Source: Flavobacterium sp. N502540 (GTDB lineage Bacteria > Bacteroidota > Bacteroidia > Flavobacteriales > Flavobacteriaceae). From it: a DNA stretch of 64,000 nucleotides. How positions within the stretch are numbered: the first letter of the stretch is position 1; each line of letters begins with the position of its first letter. The position numbers and the translations under genes are program-made. Shown piece by piece: positions 8,556-16,351 of this stretch. The DNA is taken from the NCBI RefSeq assembly GCF_025947365.1, contig NZ_CP110012.1:4340001-4404000 (forward strand). The letters are read 5' to 3'. The notes beneath the pieces are model-generated. The model was not told the origin of the DNA, did no database searches, and saw only the letters and a list, made by a program, of their open reading frames with translations.

Positions 8556-9725
8556 ATGGAAAAAATATTTGATAACACTCAGGTTGCATTTTCGCTAAAA
8601 AGTGATACGGAACTTGACAGAGCTTATTTTCTTTTTAAAATGATCGACAGCCAGCCTTTGGTGAGGATTGGAACCGCTGTTACTAATTTTGCTATTAAAG
8701 CGCATCTTCCGGTAGAAGGATTGATTCGTGCAACTGTTTTTGACCATTTTTGTGGTGGTGTAAACGAAGACGATTGTATTACAGTGGTAGACAGGATGTT
8801 TACTAAAGGTGTTTCATCAGTGTTGGATTATTCGGTTGAAGGAAAAGAAGAAGAAGAGCAGTTTGATGCTGCTTTAGAAATGACTTTAAAAACCATTGAA
8901 TTTGCAAAAGAACGTTTGGCGATTCCGTTTGCAGTATTTAAGCCAACCGGTTTTGGACGTTTTGAATTATATGAAAAATTAGGCGAGAAACAAACGCTTT
9001 CTCCAACAGAACAAGCAGAGTGGGATAGAGTAGTAGCCCGTTTTGATCATGTTTGTGCTGAAGCTCACAGAAAAGATGTGGCCTTGCTAATTGACGGAGA
9101 AGAAAGCTGGATGCAGGATGCGGCCGATGATTTGGTTACCGACATGATGCGTAAATATAATAAAGAAAAAGCGATTGTTTTCAATACTTTGCAAATGTAC
9201 CGTTGGGATCGTTTGGATTATTTGAAAAAACTGCATGAAGTGGCTAAGAATGAAGGTTTCTTTATCGGAATGAAAATTGTTCGTGGTGCTTATATGGAGA
9301 AAGAGAACAAACGTGCGGAAGAGAAAAATTACGTTTCTCCAATTTGTGTTTCTAAAGAAGCTACAGATGTTAATTATGATGCTGCGATACGTTATATGGC
9401 GGAGCATTTGGAAAGCATGTCCATTTTTGCAGGAACTCACAACGAATTGAGTTCTTATAAATTGATGGAAATAATGCAGGAAAAAGGAATTGCGAAAAAC
9501 GATACTAAAATCTGGTTTGGACAATTGTATGGAATGAGTGATAATATCAGTTACAATTTAGCAGAGAACGGCTATAATGTTGCAAAATATTTACCTTTCG
9601 GACCAGTAAAAGATGTTATGCCTTACCTGATTCGTCGTGCAGAAGAGAATACTTCAGTTGCGGGTCAAACCAGCCGCGAATTGTCTATGATTAAAGCGGA
9701 ACGCAAAAGAAGAAAAGGAAAATAA
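8556..9725 (+). CDS. Proline dehydrogenase
   Basis: This FAD enzyme oxidises proline to pyrroline-5-carboxylate, the first step of proline catabolism to glutamate. The 389-residue protein is a stand-alone ProDH domain without the P5C dehydrogenase half found in PutA. Typical text is KIVRGAYMEKENKRAEEK (substrate/FAD loop), FGQLYGMSDNISYNLAENGY, and KYLPFGPVKDVMPYLIRRAE with the two substrate-binding arginines near the C-terminus. I choose the ATG at 8556 (MEKIFDNTQVAFSL), just after the promoter, rather than an upstream start at 8397 that would overlap the promoter. A strong hairpin follows at 9748-9793. Confidence 0.93.
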   Translation: MEKIFDNTQVAFSLKSDTELDRAYFLFKMIDSQPLVRIGTAVTNFAIKAHLPVEGLIRATVFDHFCGGVNEDDCITVVDRMFTKGVSSVLDYSVEGKEEEEQFDAALEMTLKTIEFAKERLAIPFAVFKPTGFGRFELYEKLGEKQTLSPTEQAEWDRVVARFDHVCAEAHRKDVALLIDGEESWMQDAADDLVTDMMRKYNKEKAIVFNTLQMYRWDRLDYLKKLHEVAKNEGFFIGMKIVRGAYMEKENKRAEEKNYVSPICVSKEATDVNYDAAIRYMAEHLESMSIFAGTHNELSSYKLMEIMQEKGIAKNDTKIWFGQLYGMSDNISYNLAENGYNVAKYLPFGPVKDVMPYLIRRAEENTSVAGQTSRELSMIKAERKRRKGK

Positions 9726-9747
9726 ATTAAAGTAAAATTCCAACATA

Positions 9748-9795
9748 AAAAATCCCAAATCCCAATTGTTACGATTGGAATTTGGGATTTTTTAT
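9748..9795. terminator. Bidirectional terminator hairpin (repeat-family palindrome)
   Basis: AAATCCCAAAT pairs with ATTTGGGATTT, and an inner CCAAT/ATTGG stem closes on TGTTACG. A T run follows. The arm resembles the hairpin at 52460-52499, so it may be a dispersed flavobacterial palindrome used as a terminator. Confidence 0.75.
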
Positions 9796-9814
9796 TGATT
9801 TGATCTTATGTATT

Positions 9815-9848
9815 AAATCTGATGGGTTTTTAAAACCTGTCAGGATTT
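9815..9848. repeat. Degenerate copy of the ACAGGTTTT/AAAACCTGT palindrome
   Basis: GGTTTTTAAAACC with partly matching flanks (AAATCTGATG... and ...TGTCAGGATTT) is an imperfect version of the perfect palindrome at 57613-57645. Confidence 0.5.
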
Positions 9849-9858
9849 GGGTATTGAA

Positions 9859-11166
9859 TTAAAATGAAACCTGGCATTGCAAAACGACCATTCCTAATCG
9901 GTCACTTTGTTTGTAAGCGCCTGTAAGGTTTTTGTCGTAAACCGCTCTGTTTTGATAGTTTAAACTGAATTTTGGTCCTAAAGTACCGGTAGTGTAATAA
10001 TTTACACCTAATTCATACATCGCCATTGGAGTGTCTAATGCTTTTAAGTCTGCAATTTGTGTGGCAGCATACGGCTGGAAACGGCCTTTTTTAGATTCGT
10101 TATCTGATTTTCCAAAAAGATATCCTAGCTGTGCGTAATATATATTTCCGGTTCCTACACCAATAAATCCGGCACCTGAACCGTTTATCAGAGAATTGTC
10201 GCCTATAGCGGGATTGGGTGTATTAACAGACTGGATGTAGTTTTTTCCGTAGTAATTATTGTTAAAAGCTGCATAAGCAGTTATAGCAGCACCTTTACTG
10301 TCAATCGGACTGTCGTAAAAGACATCAAAACCCAGTATTCGCATGTCGTCGTATGCAATAGTCGCATCGGGAGTTAAATGCCACATGGCTTTGGCTTGAG
10401 ACATATAACCTAGTGCGATATTAAGGATTTTCTTTGTTCCCAAATACGTTCCTTTGTGGTAGGCATCTTCAAGTGACTCTTTGTCGTAGAAAGAGTAGGT
10501 TAAGATTCCCGCATATTGTGCTCTTGGTGTTTGTGTGCTTACCGAAGAACTGATTCCTAAATTGTCAGTTGTGTTTCGGTATGGATTGGTAATAGCAGCA
10601 CGATAATTAAATTTGCCCAGATCACCTTTAGCATAAATACTTAGATTTCGGTTTCCGAATGTCGATGAAATATTAGTAAACTGCTGGTACATTGGCGTAT
10701 CCAGAGTAAGATGTGAGGAAGAACTATTCGCTGAATAACGAGTTGTTCCGGCTCCCCAGGCTGTTAATCCACCGCCAATATGAAGTTTTTTACTAAAATG
10801 ATATTCTCCTAAAGCATCCATAATTGAAAGCGGTGCATTTGAAGGTCCGTTGTTTTGTGTGAAATTAATATTGTTCTGTCCCAGCTGAAGATGAAAGAAA
10901 ATATTCTCCGTCAGCATTCCCATTGCCTGCAAACGCAAACGTCTGATGACGATATCGTAGGTATCACTAACTTCATTTGTACCAATTTTACTTCCTTCGT
11001 TCAATTCGGCATATCTTCCCCAAACCTGAAGGTTTATTCCAAATTTGATGTATTGCGATCCGTCTTTGGAAATATTAACTACATTAAAAGGTTTTTCCTG
11101 TGCAAGAACATTGATAGTGTTTAAAACAATAAATAATAAAATTAAAACGATTCTTAAATGTGGCAT
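9859..11166 (-). CDS. Outer-membrane porin-like beta-barrel protein
   Basis: The 435-residue protein has an N-terminal signal peptide ending near residue 22 (LNTINVLAQ). Mature text alternates polar and aromatic residues as in a beta barrel, and it ends in a strand closing on Phe (QCQVSF), as expected for outer-membrane proteins. FGINLQVWGRYAELNEGSK and IRRLRLQAMGMLTENIFFHLQLG resemble phosphate-selective-porin-like proteins of Bacteroidota. The substrate is unknown. The start is 40 bases after the ABC exporter stop on the same strand, so cotranscription is possible. Confidence 0.75.
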   Translation of the reverse strand: MPHLRIVLILLFIVLNTINVLAQEKPFNVVNISKDGSQYIKFGINLQVWGRYAELNEGSKIGTNEVSDTYDIVIRRLRLQAMGMLTENIFFHLQLGQNNINFTQNNGPSNAPLSIMDALGEYHFSKKLHIGGGLTAWGAGTTRYSANSSSSHLTLDTPMYQQFTNISSTFGNRNLSIYAKGDLGKFNYRAAITNPYRNTTDNLGISSSVSTQTPRAQYAGILTYSFYDKESLEDAYHKGTYLGTKKILNIALGYMSQAKAMWHLTPDATIAYDDMRILGFDVFYDSPIDSKGAAITAYAAFNNNYYGKNYIQSVNTPNPAIGDNSLINGSGAGFIGVGTGNIYYAQLGYLFGKSDNESKKGRFQPYAATQIADLKALDTPMAMYELGVNYYTTGTLGPKFSLNYQNRAVYDKNLTGAYKQSDRLGMVVLQCQVSF

Positions 11167-11206
11167 TTCTATGGTTTAAGGTTAGTTAATACTGCTTACA
11201 TTCTGA

Positions 11207-12997
11207 TTAGGAGTTACTGAATTGAAGGTTGCTTAAGTTTTTATAAGTTCCGTTTTCCAGGTTGATTAATTCCTGATGTGTGCCTTCTTCGGTAATTCTT
11301 CCATGATCTAAAACGAGAATTTTATCGGCGTTTCTAATAGTCGAAAGTCGGTGTGCGATGATGATACTTGTTCTTCCTTCCATTAAAACTTCCAGTGCTT
11401 CCTGAACCAGTTTTTCACTCTCACTATCTAAAGAGGATGTCGCTTCATCTAATATTAAAATACTTGGGTTTTTAAGCAATGCTCTTGCAATTGCAATGCG
11501 CTGACGCTGTCCGCCTGATAATTTTACGCCGCGTTCTCCTACTAAGGTTTCGAATTTCTCAGGAAAACCTTCCACAAAATTAAAAGCATTGGCTTGTTTT
11601 GCTGCAGCTATAATTTCTTCATTGGTAGCATCCGGTTTTCCGTAAGCAATGTTTTCTCTAATTGTTCCGCCAAACAGAATAACATCCTGAGGAACGATAC
11701 TCATATTTCCGCGAAGCTCTTCTAAATCGTAGTCATAAATACTTTTTCCATCAACCGTAATGTCACCAGATGTTCTGTCGTAAAAGCGTAAAAGGAGCGA
11801 AGAGATAGTCGATTTTCCGGCACCGCTAGGACCTACAATTGCAATTTTTTGACCAAACTCGGCAGTGAAATTTACTTCTTTTAATACCTCAACTTCTTTT
11901 CTGGAAGGATAACTGAAAGCAACATTTTTGAAGGAAAGATTTCCTTTGATTTTTTCAATTGGAGTAGTTCTTGTTTTGGCGTTAATATCCTCAGGGGTCT
12001 CTTCCAATAATTCAAAAACACGTTCCGTTGCACCAACTGCTTTTTGAATCTGCGCATACATTTCGGCAATTCCACCAAAAGAAGCACCAATAAATGTGGT
12101 GTAAAGAACAAATGATATTAAATCTCCTACGCCTTCAACTTCGCCTTTAATCGTTAAGGTGATTCCGTACCAAACCACGGCAACCACACAGCCAAAAAGA
12201 CAAAGAATGATAAAAGAAGCGAAGTAACCTCTGTATTGACCGCCTTTAATAGCGATTTTTACAATTTCTTTGATTTTATTTTTATAACGCTGAATTTCGT
12301 ACCATTCGTTGGCAAAAGCTTTTACATTGCTTATTCCTTGCAGCGTTTCTTCTACAATTACCTGACTTTCGGCTACTTTATCCTGTGTTTTCTTTCCGTA
12401 CTTGCGAATGAATCTTCCAAAAACAACTGCCGCTACAGTGACCATGGGTACAATAGCCAGCATCATTAAAGTTAACTTTGGACTGATGTTACCTAAAATA
12501 ACAAATCCACCAATAATTAGGATCAACTGACGTAAAAACTCAGCAATGGTCGTAGTGAAAGTATCCTGTAGTTGTGAAATATCAGCACTGATTCGGCTGT
12601 TTAGTTCTCCAACACGTTTTTGGGAATAAAAAGACATTGGTAGTTTTACTAAGTTTTCATACAAAGCAAAGCGGATGTTTGAAAGTGAATTTTCGGTAAA
12701 ATTTACAAAAAGCGAAATTCTGAAAAAAGAGAAAATAGCTTGCAGTGTAAGGATTACCATAAGGCCAACTGCAATTTCGTTGGCTCTGTTGAGATTCTTA
12801 TTGGTAACGCAATCCACGAGCATACCCATTAATTTCGGAAAGGCAAGGGCAGTGGCGCTGGTTAATAAGAGAAAAATCAATCCCAGAAAGAATTTCCATT
12901 TGTGATTTTTACCGTATTTAAAAATTCGTAGTGCTTTTTGAAGTGAATTAGAGTCTAATTTAGCTTTAGGTAAATCGTTTTCTTGATATCTAGGCAT
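11207..12997 (-). CDS. ABC exporter, fused membrane and ATPase domains (MsbA-like)
   Basis: The 596-residue half-transporter has an N-terminal six-helix region (about residues 30-330) and a C-terminal nucleotide-binding domain. The latter shows Walker A (IVGPSGAGKSTISS), the signature LSGGQRQRIAIARAL, Walker B with ILILDEATSSLDSE, and the H-loop IIIAHRLST. The family exports lipids, drugs or peptides across the inner membrane as homodimers; the substrate here cannot be read from sequence. Lipid or drug export of the MsbA type is the most common role. The following gene on the same strand is the porin-like protein. Confidence 0.93.
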   Translation of the reverse strand: MPRYQENDLPKAKLDSNSLQKALRIFKYGKNHKWKFFLGLIFLLLTSATALAFPKLMGMLVDCVTNKNLNRANEIAVGLMVILTLQAIFSFFRISLFVNFTENSLSNIRFALYENLVKLPMSFYSQKRVGELNSRISADISQLQDTFTTTIAEFLRQLILIIGGFVILGNISPKLTLMMLAIVPMVTVAAVVFGRFIRKYGKKTQDKVAESQVIVEETLQGISNVKAFANEWYEIQRYKNKIKEIVKIAIKGGQYRGYFASFIILCLFGCVVAVVWYGITLTIKGEVEGVGDLISFVLYTTFIGASFGGIAEMYAQIQKAVGATERVFELLEETPEDINAKTRTTPIEKIKGNLSFKNVAFSYPSRKEVEVLKEVNFTAEFGQKIAIVGPSGAGKSTISSLLLRFYDRTSGDITVDGKSIYDYDLEELRGNMSIVPQDVILFGGTIRENIAYGKPDATNEEIIAAAKQANAFNFVEGFPEKFETLVGERGVKLSGGQRQRIAIARALLKNPSILILDEATSSLDSESEKLVQEALEVLMEGRTSIIIAHRLSTIRNADKILVLDHGRITEEGTHQELINLENGTYKNLSNLQFSNS

Positions 12998-13194
12998 TTG
13001 AGTATACTATTAAAGGTATGCAAATGTATGATTATAGCCAGTGAATACAAAAGAATATTCGAAATTAGGCTTTGAGATTTCGTTTTTTAACTAAATGGCA
13101 AAAAAGGATGAAAAATATTTCTGTTTTAAAAGATTGATAAATAGATTACTAAAAATTATTTCGCAAAATGATGTAATTTTTCTTCAAAATAAGC

Positions 13195-13224
13195 TTGTAA
13201 ATACAAAATCTAGTCGTAAGTTTG
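13195..13224 (+). promoter_or_regulatory. Promoter of tRNA-Val copy 1
   Basis: TTG at 13195-13197, a 19-base spacer, and TAAGTTTG at 13217-13224 match the Bacteroidota sigma consensus closely. Sequence between promoter and tRNA (CACTCGCAATCA... and CCTAGTAAAATA) is shared with the second tRNA-Val locus. Confidence 0.8.
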
Positions 13225-13261
13225 CACTCGCAATCAACAACGATAGCAACCTAGTAAAATA

Positions 13262-13339
13262 GGGCGATTAGCTCAGCTGGTTCAGAGCACCTCGTTTACA
13301 CCGAGGGGGTCGGGGGTTCGAACCCCTCATCGCCCACCA
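13262..13339 (+). tRNA. tRNA-Val (anticodon TAC), copy 1
   Basis: The acceptor strands GGGCGAT and ATCGCCC pair. The D arm (TAGCTCAGCTGGTTCAGAG), anticodon arm CCTCG-TTTACAC-CGAGG and T arm (GGGGGTTCGAACCCC) are canonical, and CCA is encoded at 13337-13339. Anticodon TAC reads valine codons. A hairpin with a T run follows at 13349-13380. The gene is the head of the tandem tRNA-fragment/GIY-YIG array. Confidence 0.95.
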
Positions 13340-13393
13340 ATAATACCACCTCCAAAGTCAATTGATTTTGGAGGTTTTTTATTTTATAGCTTT

Positions 13394-13645
13394 ATAGAGT
13401 TTGTTGTATATGTTTTGTTTAGTGAAAGTAAGAACAAATTCTATATAGGATTTACTTCTGATTTAAGTGAGAGACTTATTCGGCATAATCAAAAAAGTAA
13501 AGGTTTTACTGGGAGTGTTAATGATTGGAAAGTTGTTTATACGGAAGACTATAAATCTAAAGAAGAAGCTTACAAAAGAGAGCTGCAGATAAAATCCTGG
13601 AAAAGCAGAATTAAAATTCAGGAGTTAATTCAAAATAGAGGCTAG
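13394..13645 (+). pseudogene. GIY-YIG nuclease, unit 1, start codon lost (ATG to ATA)
   Basis: The frame from 13394 aligns residue for residue with the intact-looking unit 2 protein, but its first codon is ATA instead of ATG. An internal TTG at 13415 would remove the GIY-equivalent strand (VVYVL). The rest keeps the family pattern: YIG in KFYIGFTSDL, the Arg in SERLIRHNQ, and the Glu region KSKEEAYKREL. The stop TAG is also the TAG of the tRNA-like D arm (CTAGTTCAG). It may be inactive, or use a rare start; it lies right behind tRNA-Val and its terminator-like hairpin. Confidence 0.7.
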
Positions 13646-13715
13646 TTCAGTTGGTTCAAAGCATTCCGATTCTCATCGGAAGTGGTCGGGGGTTCGAACC
13701 CCTCATCGCCCACCA
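13641..13715 (+). pseudogene. tRNA-like fragment 1 (no 5' acceptor strand)
   Basis: It has D arm, anticodon-like arm (TTCCGATTCTCATCGGAA), an intact T arm identical to tRNA-Val, and the 3' acceptor ATCGCCC plus ACCA. The bases before the D arm are the end of the GIY-YIG frame and cannot pair with ATCGCCC. The anticodon loop would be 6 or 8 bases instead of 7. It is therefore not a normal tRNA. Confidence 0.8.
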
Positions 13716-13769
13716 ATAATACCACCTCCAAAGTCAATTGATTTTGGAGGTTTTTTATTTTATAGCTTT

Positions 13770-14021
13770 ATGGAGTTTGTTGTATATGTTTTGTTTAGTG
13801 AAAGTAAGAACAAATTCTGTATAGGATTTACTTCTGATTTAAGAGAAAGACTTATTCGGCATAATCAAAAAAGTAAAGGTTTTACTGGGGGTGTTAATGA
13901 TTGGAAAGTTGTTTATACGGAAGATTATAAATCTAAAGAAGAAGCTCACAAAAGAGAGTTGCAGATAAAATCCTGGAAAAGCAGAATTAAAATTCAGGAG
14001 TTAATTCAAAATAGAGGTTAG
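13770..14021 (+). CDS. GIY-YIG nuclease family protein, unit 2
   Basis: This 83-residue protein is the only one of the three array copies with an ATG. It has the single-domain GIY-YIG pattern: VVYVLFSESKNK, then FCIGFTSDLRERLIRHN, then WKVVYTEDYKSKEEAHKREL and IKSWKSR. The YIG tyrosine is Cys here (CIG), whereas units 1 and 3 have YIG. GIY-YIG domains cut DNA and occur in repair enzymes and homing endonucleases. The ORF ends inside the D arm of the next tRNA-like fragment. Small GIY-YIG proteins are frequent in Flavobacteria; function here is unknown. Confidence 0.8.
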   Translation: MEFVVYVLFSESKNKFCIGFTSDLRERLIRHNQKSKGFTGGVNDWKVVYTEDYKSKEEAHKRELQIKSWKSRIKIQELIQNRG

Positions 14022-14091
14022 TTCAGCTAGTTCAGGGCATTCCGATTCTCATCGGAAGTGGTCGGGGGTTCGAACCCCTCATCGCCTACCA
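14017..14091 (+). pseudogene. tRNA-like fragment 2
   Basis: It has the same architecture as fragment 1: D-arm-like, anticodon-like, T arm and 3' acceptor. The acceptor reads ATCGCCT, so it has a further substitution. There is no matching 5' acceptor strand. The D-arm TAG is the stop codon of the unit 2 GIY-YIG gene. Confidence 0.75.
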
Positions 14092-14392
14092 ATAATACCA
14101 CCTCCAAAGTCAATTGATTTTGGAGGTTTTTTATGTTATAGCTTTATAGAGTTTGTTGTATATGTTTTATTTAGTGAAAGTAAGAACAAATTCTATATAG
14201 GATTTACTTCTGATTTAAGTGAAAGACTTATTCGACATAATCAAAAAAGTAAAGGTTTTACTGGGAGTGTTAATGATTGGAGAGTTGTTTATACGGAAAA
14301 CTATAAATCTAAAGAAGAAGCTCACAAAAGAGAGTTGCAGATAAAATCCTGGAAAAGCAGAATTAAAATTCAGGAGTTAATTCAAGATAGAG

Positions 14393-14463
14393 GTAGTTCA
14401 GCTAGTTCAGAGCATTCCGATTCTCATCGGAAGTGGTCGGGGGGGCGAACCCCTCATCGCCCA
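14393..14463 (+). pseudogene. tRNA-like fragment 3, T loop damaged
   Basis: It is the same truncated tRNA shape as the first two, but the T loop TTCGA has become GGCGA, so the universal TTC is gone. The acceptor end lacks a full CCA. Confidence 0.7.
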
Positions 14464-14467
14464 CAAA

Positions 14468-14499
14468 GAAAACTCCTTAAGAAATTAAGGAGTTTTTTT
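14468..14499 (+). terminator. Terminator at the end of the tRNA array
   Basis: AAACTCCTTAA pairs with TTAAGGAGTTT and a T run follows. Nearly the same hairpin lies after deoD at 21060-21089. Confidence 0.75.
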
Positions 14500-14613
14500 A
14501 TTGCTATTTATTAGAAAATTATAAGTTTAGTTTCCTTGTAAAGTAAATTCTTTCAAAAACCAAGTGTATCTCCTGCTTCTATTTGACCATGACTCTTTGA
14601 AAAGGAAGCCATT

Positions 14614-15513
14614 TCAAAAACCAAGCTCTTCTTCTTCTTTTCCTTTATTACAGGGGGGGGCACTTTGCAGCGTATTTTCAATCAAATCTTTGCCTCCCTC
14701 AACATTAAATAATAACCCGAAGCCAACAACATGAGGTTTGATATCCGTTTCTGGATCATAAAGTTTTGATTTGATTGTTGCTAATGAGATAATCGCATTT
14801 TGGACAGTACTTTCATTTATTTTATCAGGAATCGGAATTGCCGAAGATATTTGCCGTCCAGAAATCCCCAAAGTTTGTATTATCAATGTTCCATTTATTT
14901 GATTCTGGCTTGCCGCTATCCCTAAATTATATAAACTTCCAAGGTTTATATTTAACGAATCTTTCAAAACAATTACATTTGATTGAATTCTGAGGCCTAC
15001 ACCCACATATATGGGTATTCTAACTTCTAATGAAGTAGTATTTTCAGATTCTATACTATCTTTAGCAGCAATCTGTTCTTTATATTTTTTTGTGAATTCA
15101 ATACTACCTGATAAAGTTTCCAAATGCTCTCGTCTATTTGAATTGGATTCTGCATAATCAAGTGAATAACCGTAGCGTGCTGGGATTGAAGTTGTGTGAT
15201 ATTTTATATAGTCAATTATTATCGTATAACTTTCTCCACGTCTTGCAATGGCATTCGCTCCAAAAGCTAATGAGCCATTTTCGCTTAGCTTGCCAATAGC
15301 AACTCGAGTCGCTTCGTTGGGAAAATAATAAATCATACTATCTAAACTAACGTGACGATCATTAACTGCAATCGGATCAATTGGCTGATATCCTTTTAAT
15401 GCAAAAAGTTGCTTGTTTGTATAATTATTAACATCAGCTGCAGTATTTCCTGTCTTAATACCCCCGCAACTTGCTATAAGAAGTAAAATAAATACATATA
15501 TAAAGTTTTTCAT
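14614..15513 (-). CDS. Lipoprotein of unknown function with a C8 tract near the 3' end
   Basis: The 299-residue protein begins MKNFIYVFILLLIASCGGIK, a signal peptide with lipobox ending at Cys16. I recognise no domain. The mature part has regions such as EVRIPIYVGVGLRIQSNVIV and HVVGFGLLFNVEGG that look beta-rich. Near the C-terminus the coding strand has eight consecutive C (14653-14660 on the plus strand) just before a KGKEEEELGF tail. Slippage there would change only the last 14 or so residues. It lies between the tRNA array and a pseudogene, in a region with few neighbours in the same direction. Confidence 0.75.
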   Translation of the reverse strand: MKNFIYVFILLLIASCGGIKTGNTAADVNNYTNKQLFALKGYQPIDPIAVNDRHVSLDSMIYYFPNEATRVAIGKLSENGSLAFGANAIARRGESYTIIIDYIKYHTTSIPARYGYSLDYAESNSNRREHLETLSGSIEFTKKYKEQIAAKDSIESENTTSLEVRIPIYVGVGLRIQSNVIVLKDSLNINLGSLYNLGIAASQNQINGTLIIQTLGISGRQISSAIPIPDKINESTVQNAIISLATIKSKLYDPETDIKPHVVGFGLLFNVEGGKDLIENTLQSAPPCNKGKEEEELGF

Positions 15514-15707
15514 ACAAAAAAAATTTCAAATTACACATATTAATTTTATTCAAATTAGAAACAAGAACAAACAGACTCAATCTATTGATTTTCTTTGCTT
15601 TTGCCTGAAATTTATCACTACTAATATAAAAATATTTTCTGGAATAATTAACAAGAATTTAAGTATTTTATTTGTACGACTAGATATTAGATATAATAAA
15701 CAAAAAA
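15514..15707. other. Intergenic region, no gene seen
   Basis: This AT-rich region contains only weak open frames. An 83-codon minus frame at 15577-15828 overlaps the terminator and the pseudogene and does not look like a real protein. Confidence 0.5.
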
Positions 15708-15734
15708 AGTACCATTGCAATTTGCAATAGTACT
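15708..15734 (-). terminator. Terminator downstream of the decayed gene
   Basis: AGTACCATTGCAA and TTGCAATAGTACT form an imperfect stem. On the minus strand it is followed by a long T run. It would have served the pseudogene at 15789-16077. Confidence 0.65.
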
Positions 15735-15788
15735 CTTTCAATAAAAACAAAGTTAATAGTATCTTCCAAAACTCTAAAATCTTATTCT

Positions 15789-16077
15789 TTAATTGGGCTT
15801 TAATTCCAATTCTGGTACATTTTTCCAACGTAAAAAAGCTTGTATATCATGATCACGAGCGGCATTCCTTAGGAACAAGTACCATTTATCACTAATCGTA
15901 TTGTAATCATATTCTCGCATCCGAGTTAATAAACGAAGGATCAGCGTACATAAATGAAAACGCATTACTGTCAGGATTTACAATTAATTTGACATCAAAG
16001 AATTGATGAAATGAATGAGAATTAAGCCTAAAGAGCAAATCATCGAAAGAATGTAAGGACTTTATGTCCGCATACTA
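15789..16077 (-). pseudogene. Decayed C-terminal gene fragment with a frameshift
   Basis: On the minus strand an open frame runs from just after a TAG near 16077, with text such as FDDLLFRLNSHSFHQFFDVK and SFMYADPSFINSD. It then hits a stop. A second frame overlaps and continues as REYDYNTISDKWYLFLRNAA and FLRWKNVPELELKPN to a stop at 15789. Together they read like one protein end split by a frameshift. I see no start and do not recognise the family. It lies in the accessory region between the two tRNA-Val genes. Confidence 0.55.
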
Positions 16078-16351
16078 ACGCCTAATTCTAATGTTTTTTA
16101 TGCTTTCAAAAAGGAATCGTTCTTTTGTTGATTTTTTAAAAATTTTAGTTTTGTAGTGATATAAAAGATTAATAGCTTTTTAAGTATAATAACTATAAAT
16201 CAATTGAAGTTTATATTCTGAAACATTATGATGATAGTAGGAATATTATCTTTTTTATCTTTATTTTCGCTCAGTCGAGCTTTTTTGTTTGAAAATTACT
16301 CTACCATACCAAATATAATATACGTTATTTAAAAACTACTCCTTGTGATGT

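Larger units (their letters stand above)
13321..14447 (+). repeat. Three tandem 376/376/375-bp units: tRNA 3' end, hairpin, GIY-YIG frame, tRNA-like fragment
   Basis: Taking AACCCCTCATCGCC as the marker, copies lie at 13321, 13697, 14073 and 14448, giving periods of 376, 376 and 375 bases. Each unit holds the tRNA 3' end, then a hairpin with T run (first copy 13349-13380), then a GIY-YIG frame. It ends in a tRNA-like segment lacking the 5' acceptor strand. Units differ by scattered substitutions and one deletion, so they are diverged duplicates. The last unit runs into a different terminator at 14468-14499. Confidence 0.9.
14146..14514 (+). pseudogene. GIY-YIG nuclease, unit 3, no start codon and lost stop
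   Basis: The frame matches units 1 and 2 and keeps YIG (FYIGFTSDLSERLIRH), but begins with ATA and has no ATG, GTG or in-frame TTG near the N-terminus. A one-base deletion at about 14394 removes the D-arm stop. The frame then reads through the tRNA-like fragment and the terminator to TAG at 14512-14514. It is the most decayed copy. Confidence 0.7.

Noticed and set aside
13321-14448. Possible CRISPR array or assembly error from the repeated 376-bp units
   Set aside because: Units are coding and tRNA-like with no short direct repeats plus unique spacers. They differ by scattered substitutions and a deletion, so a collapsed or duplicated assembly is less likely than true duplication.
15577-15828. 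83-codon minus-strand open frame
   Set aside because: It crosses the terminator and the pseudogene and has low-complexity hydrophobic content.
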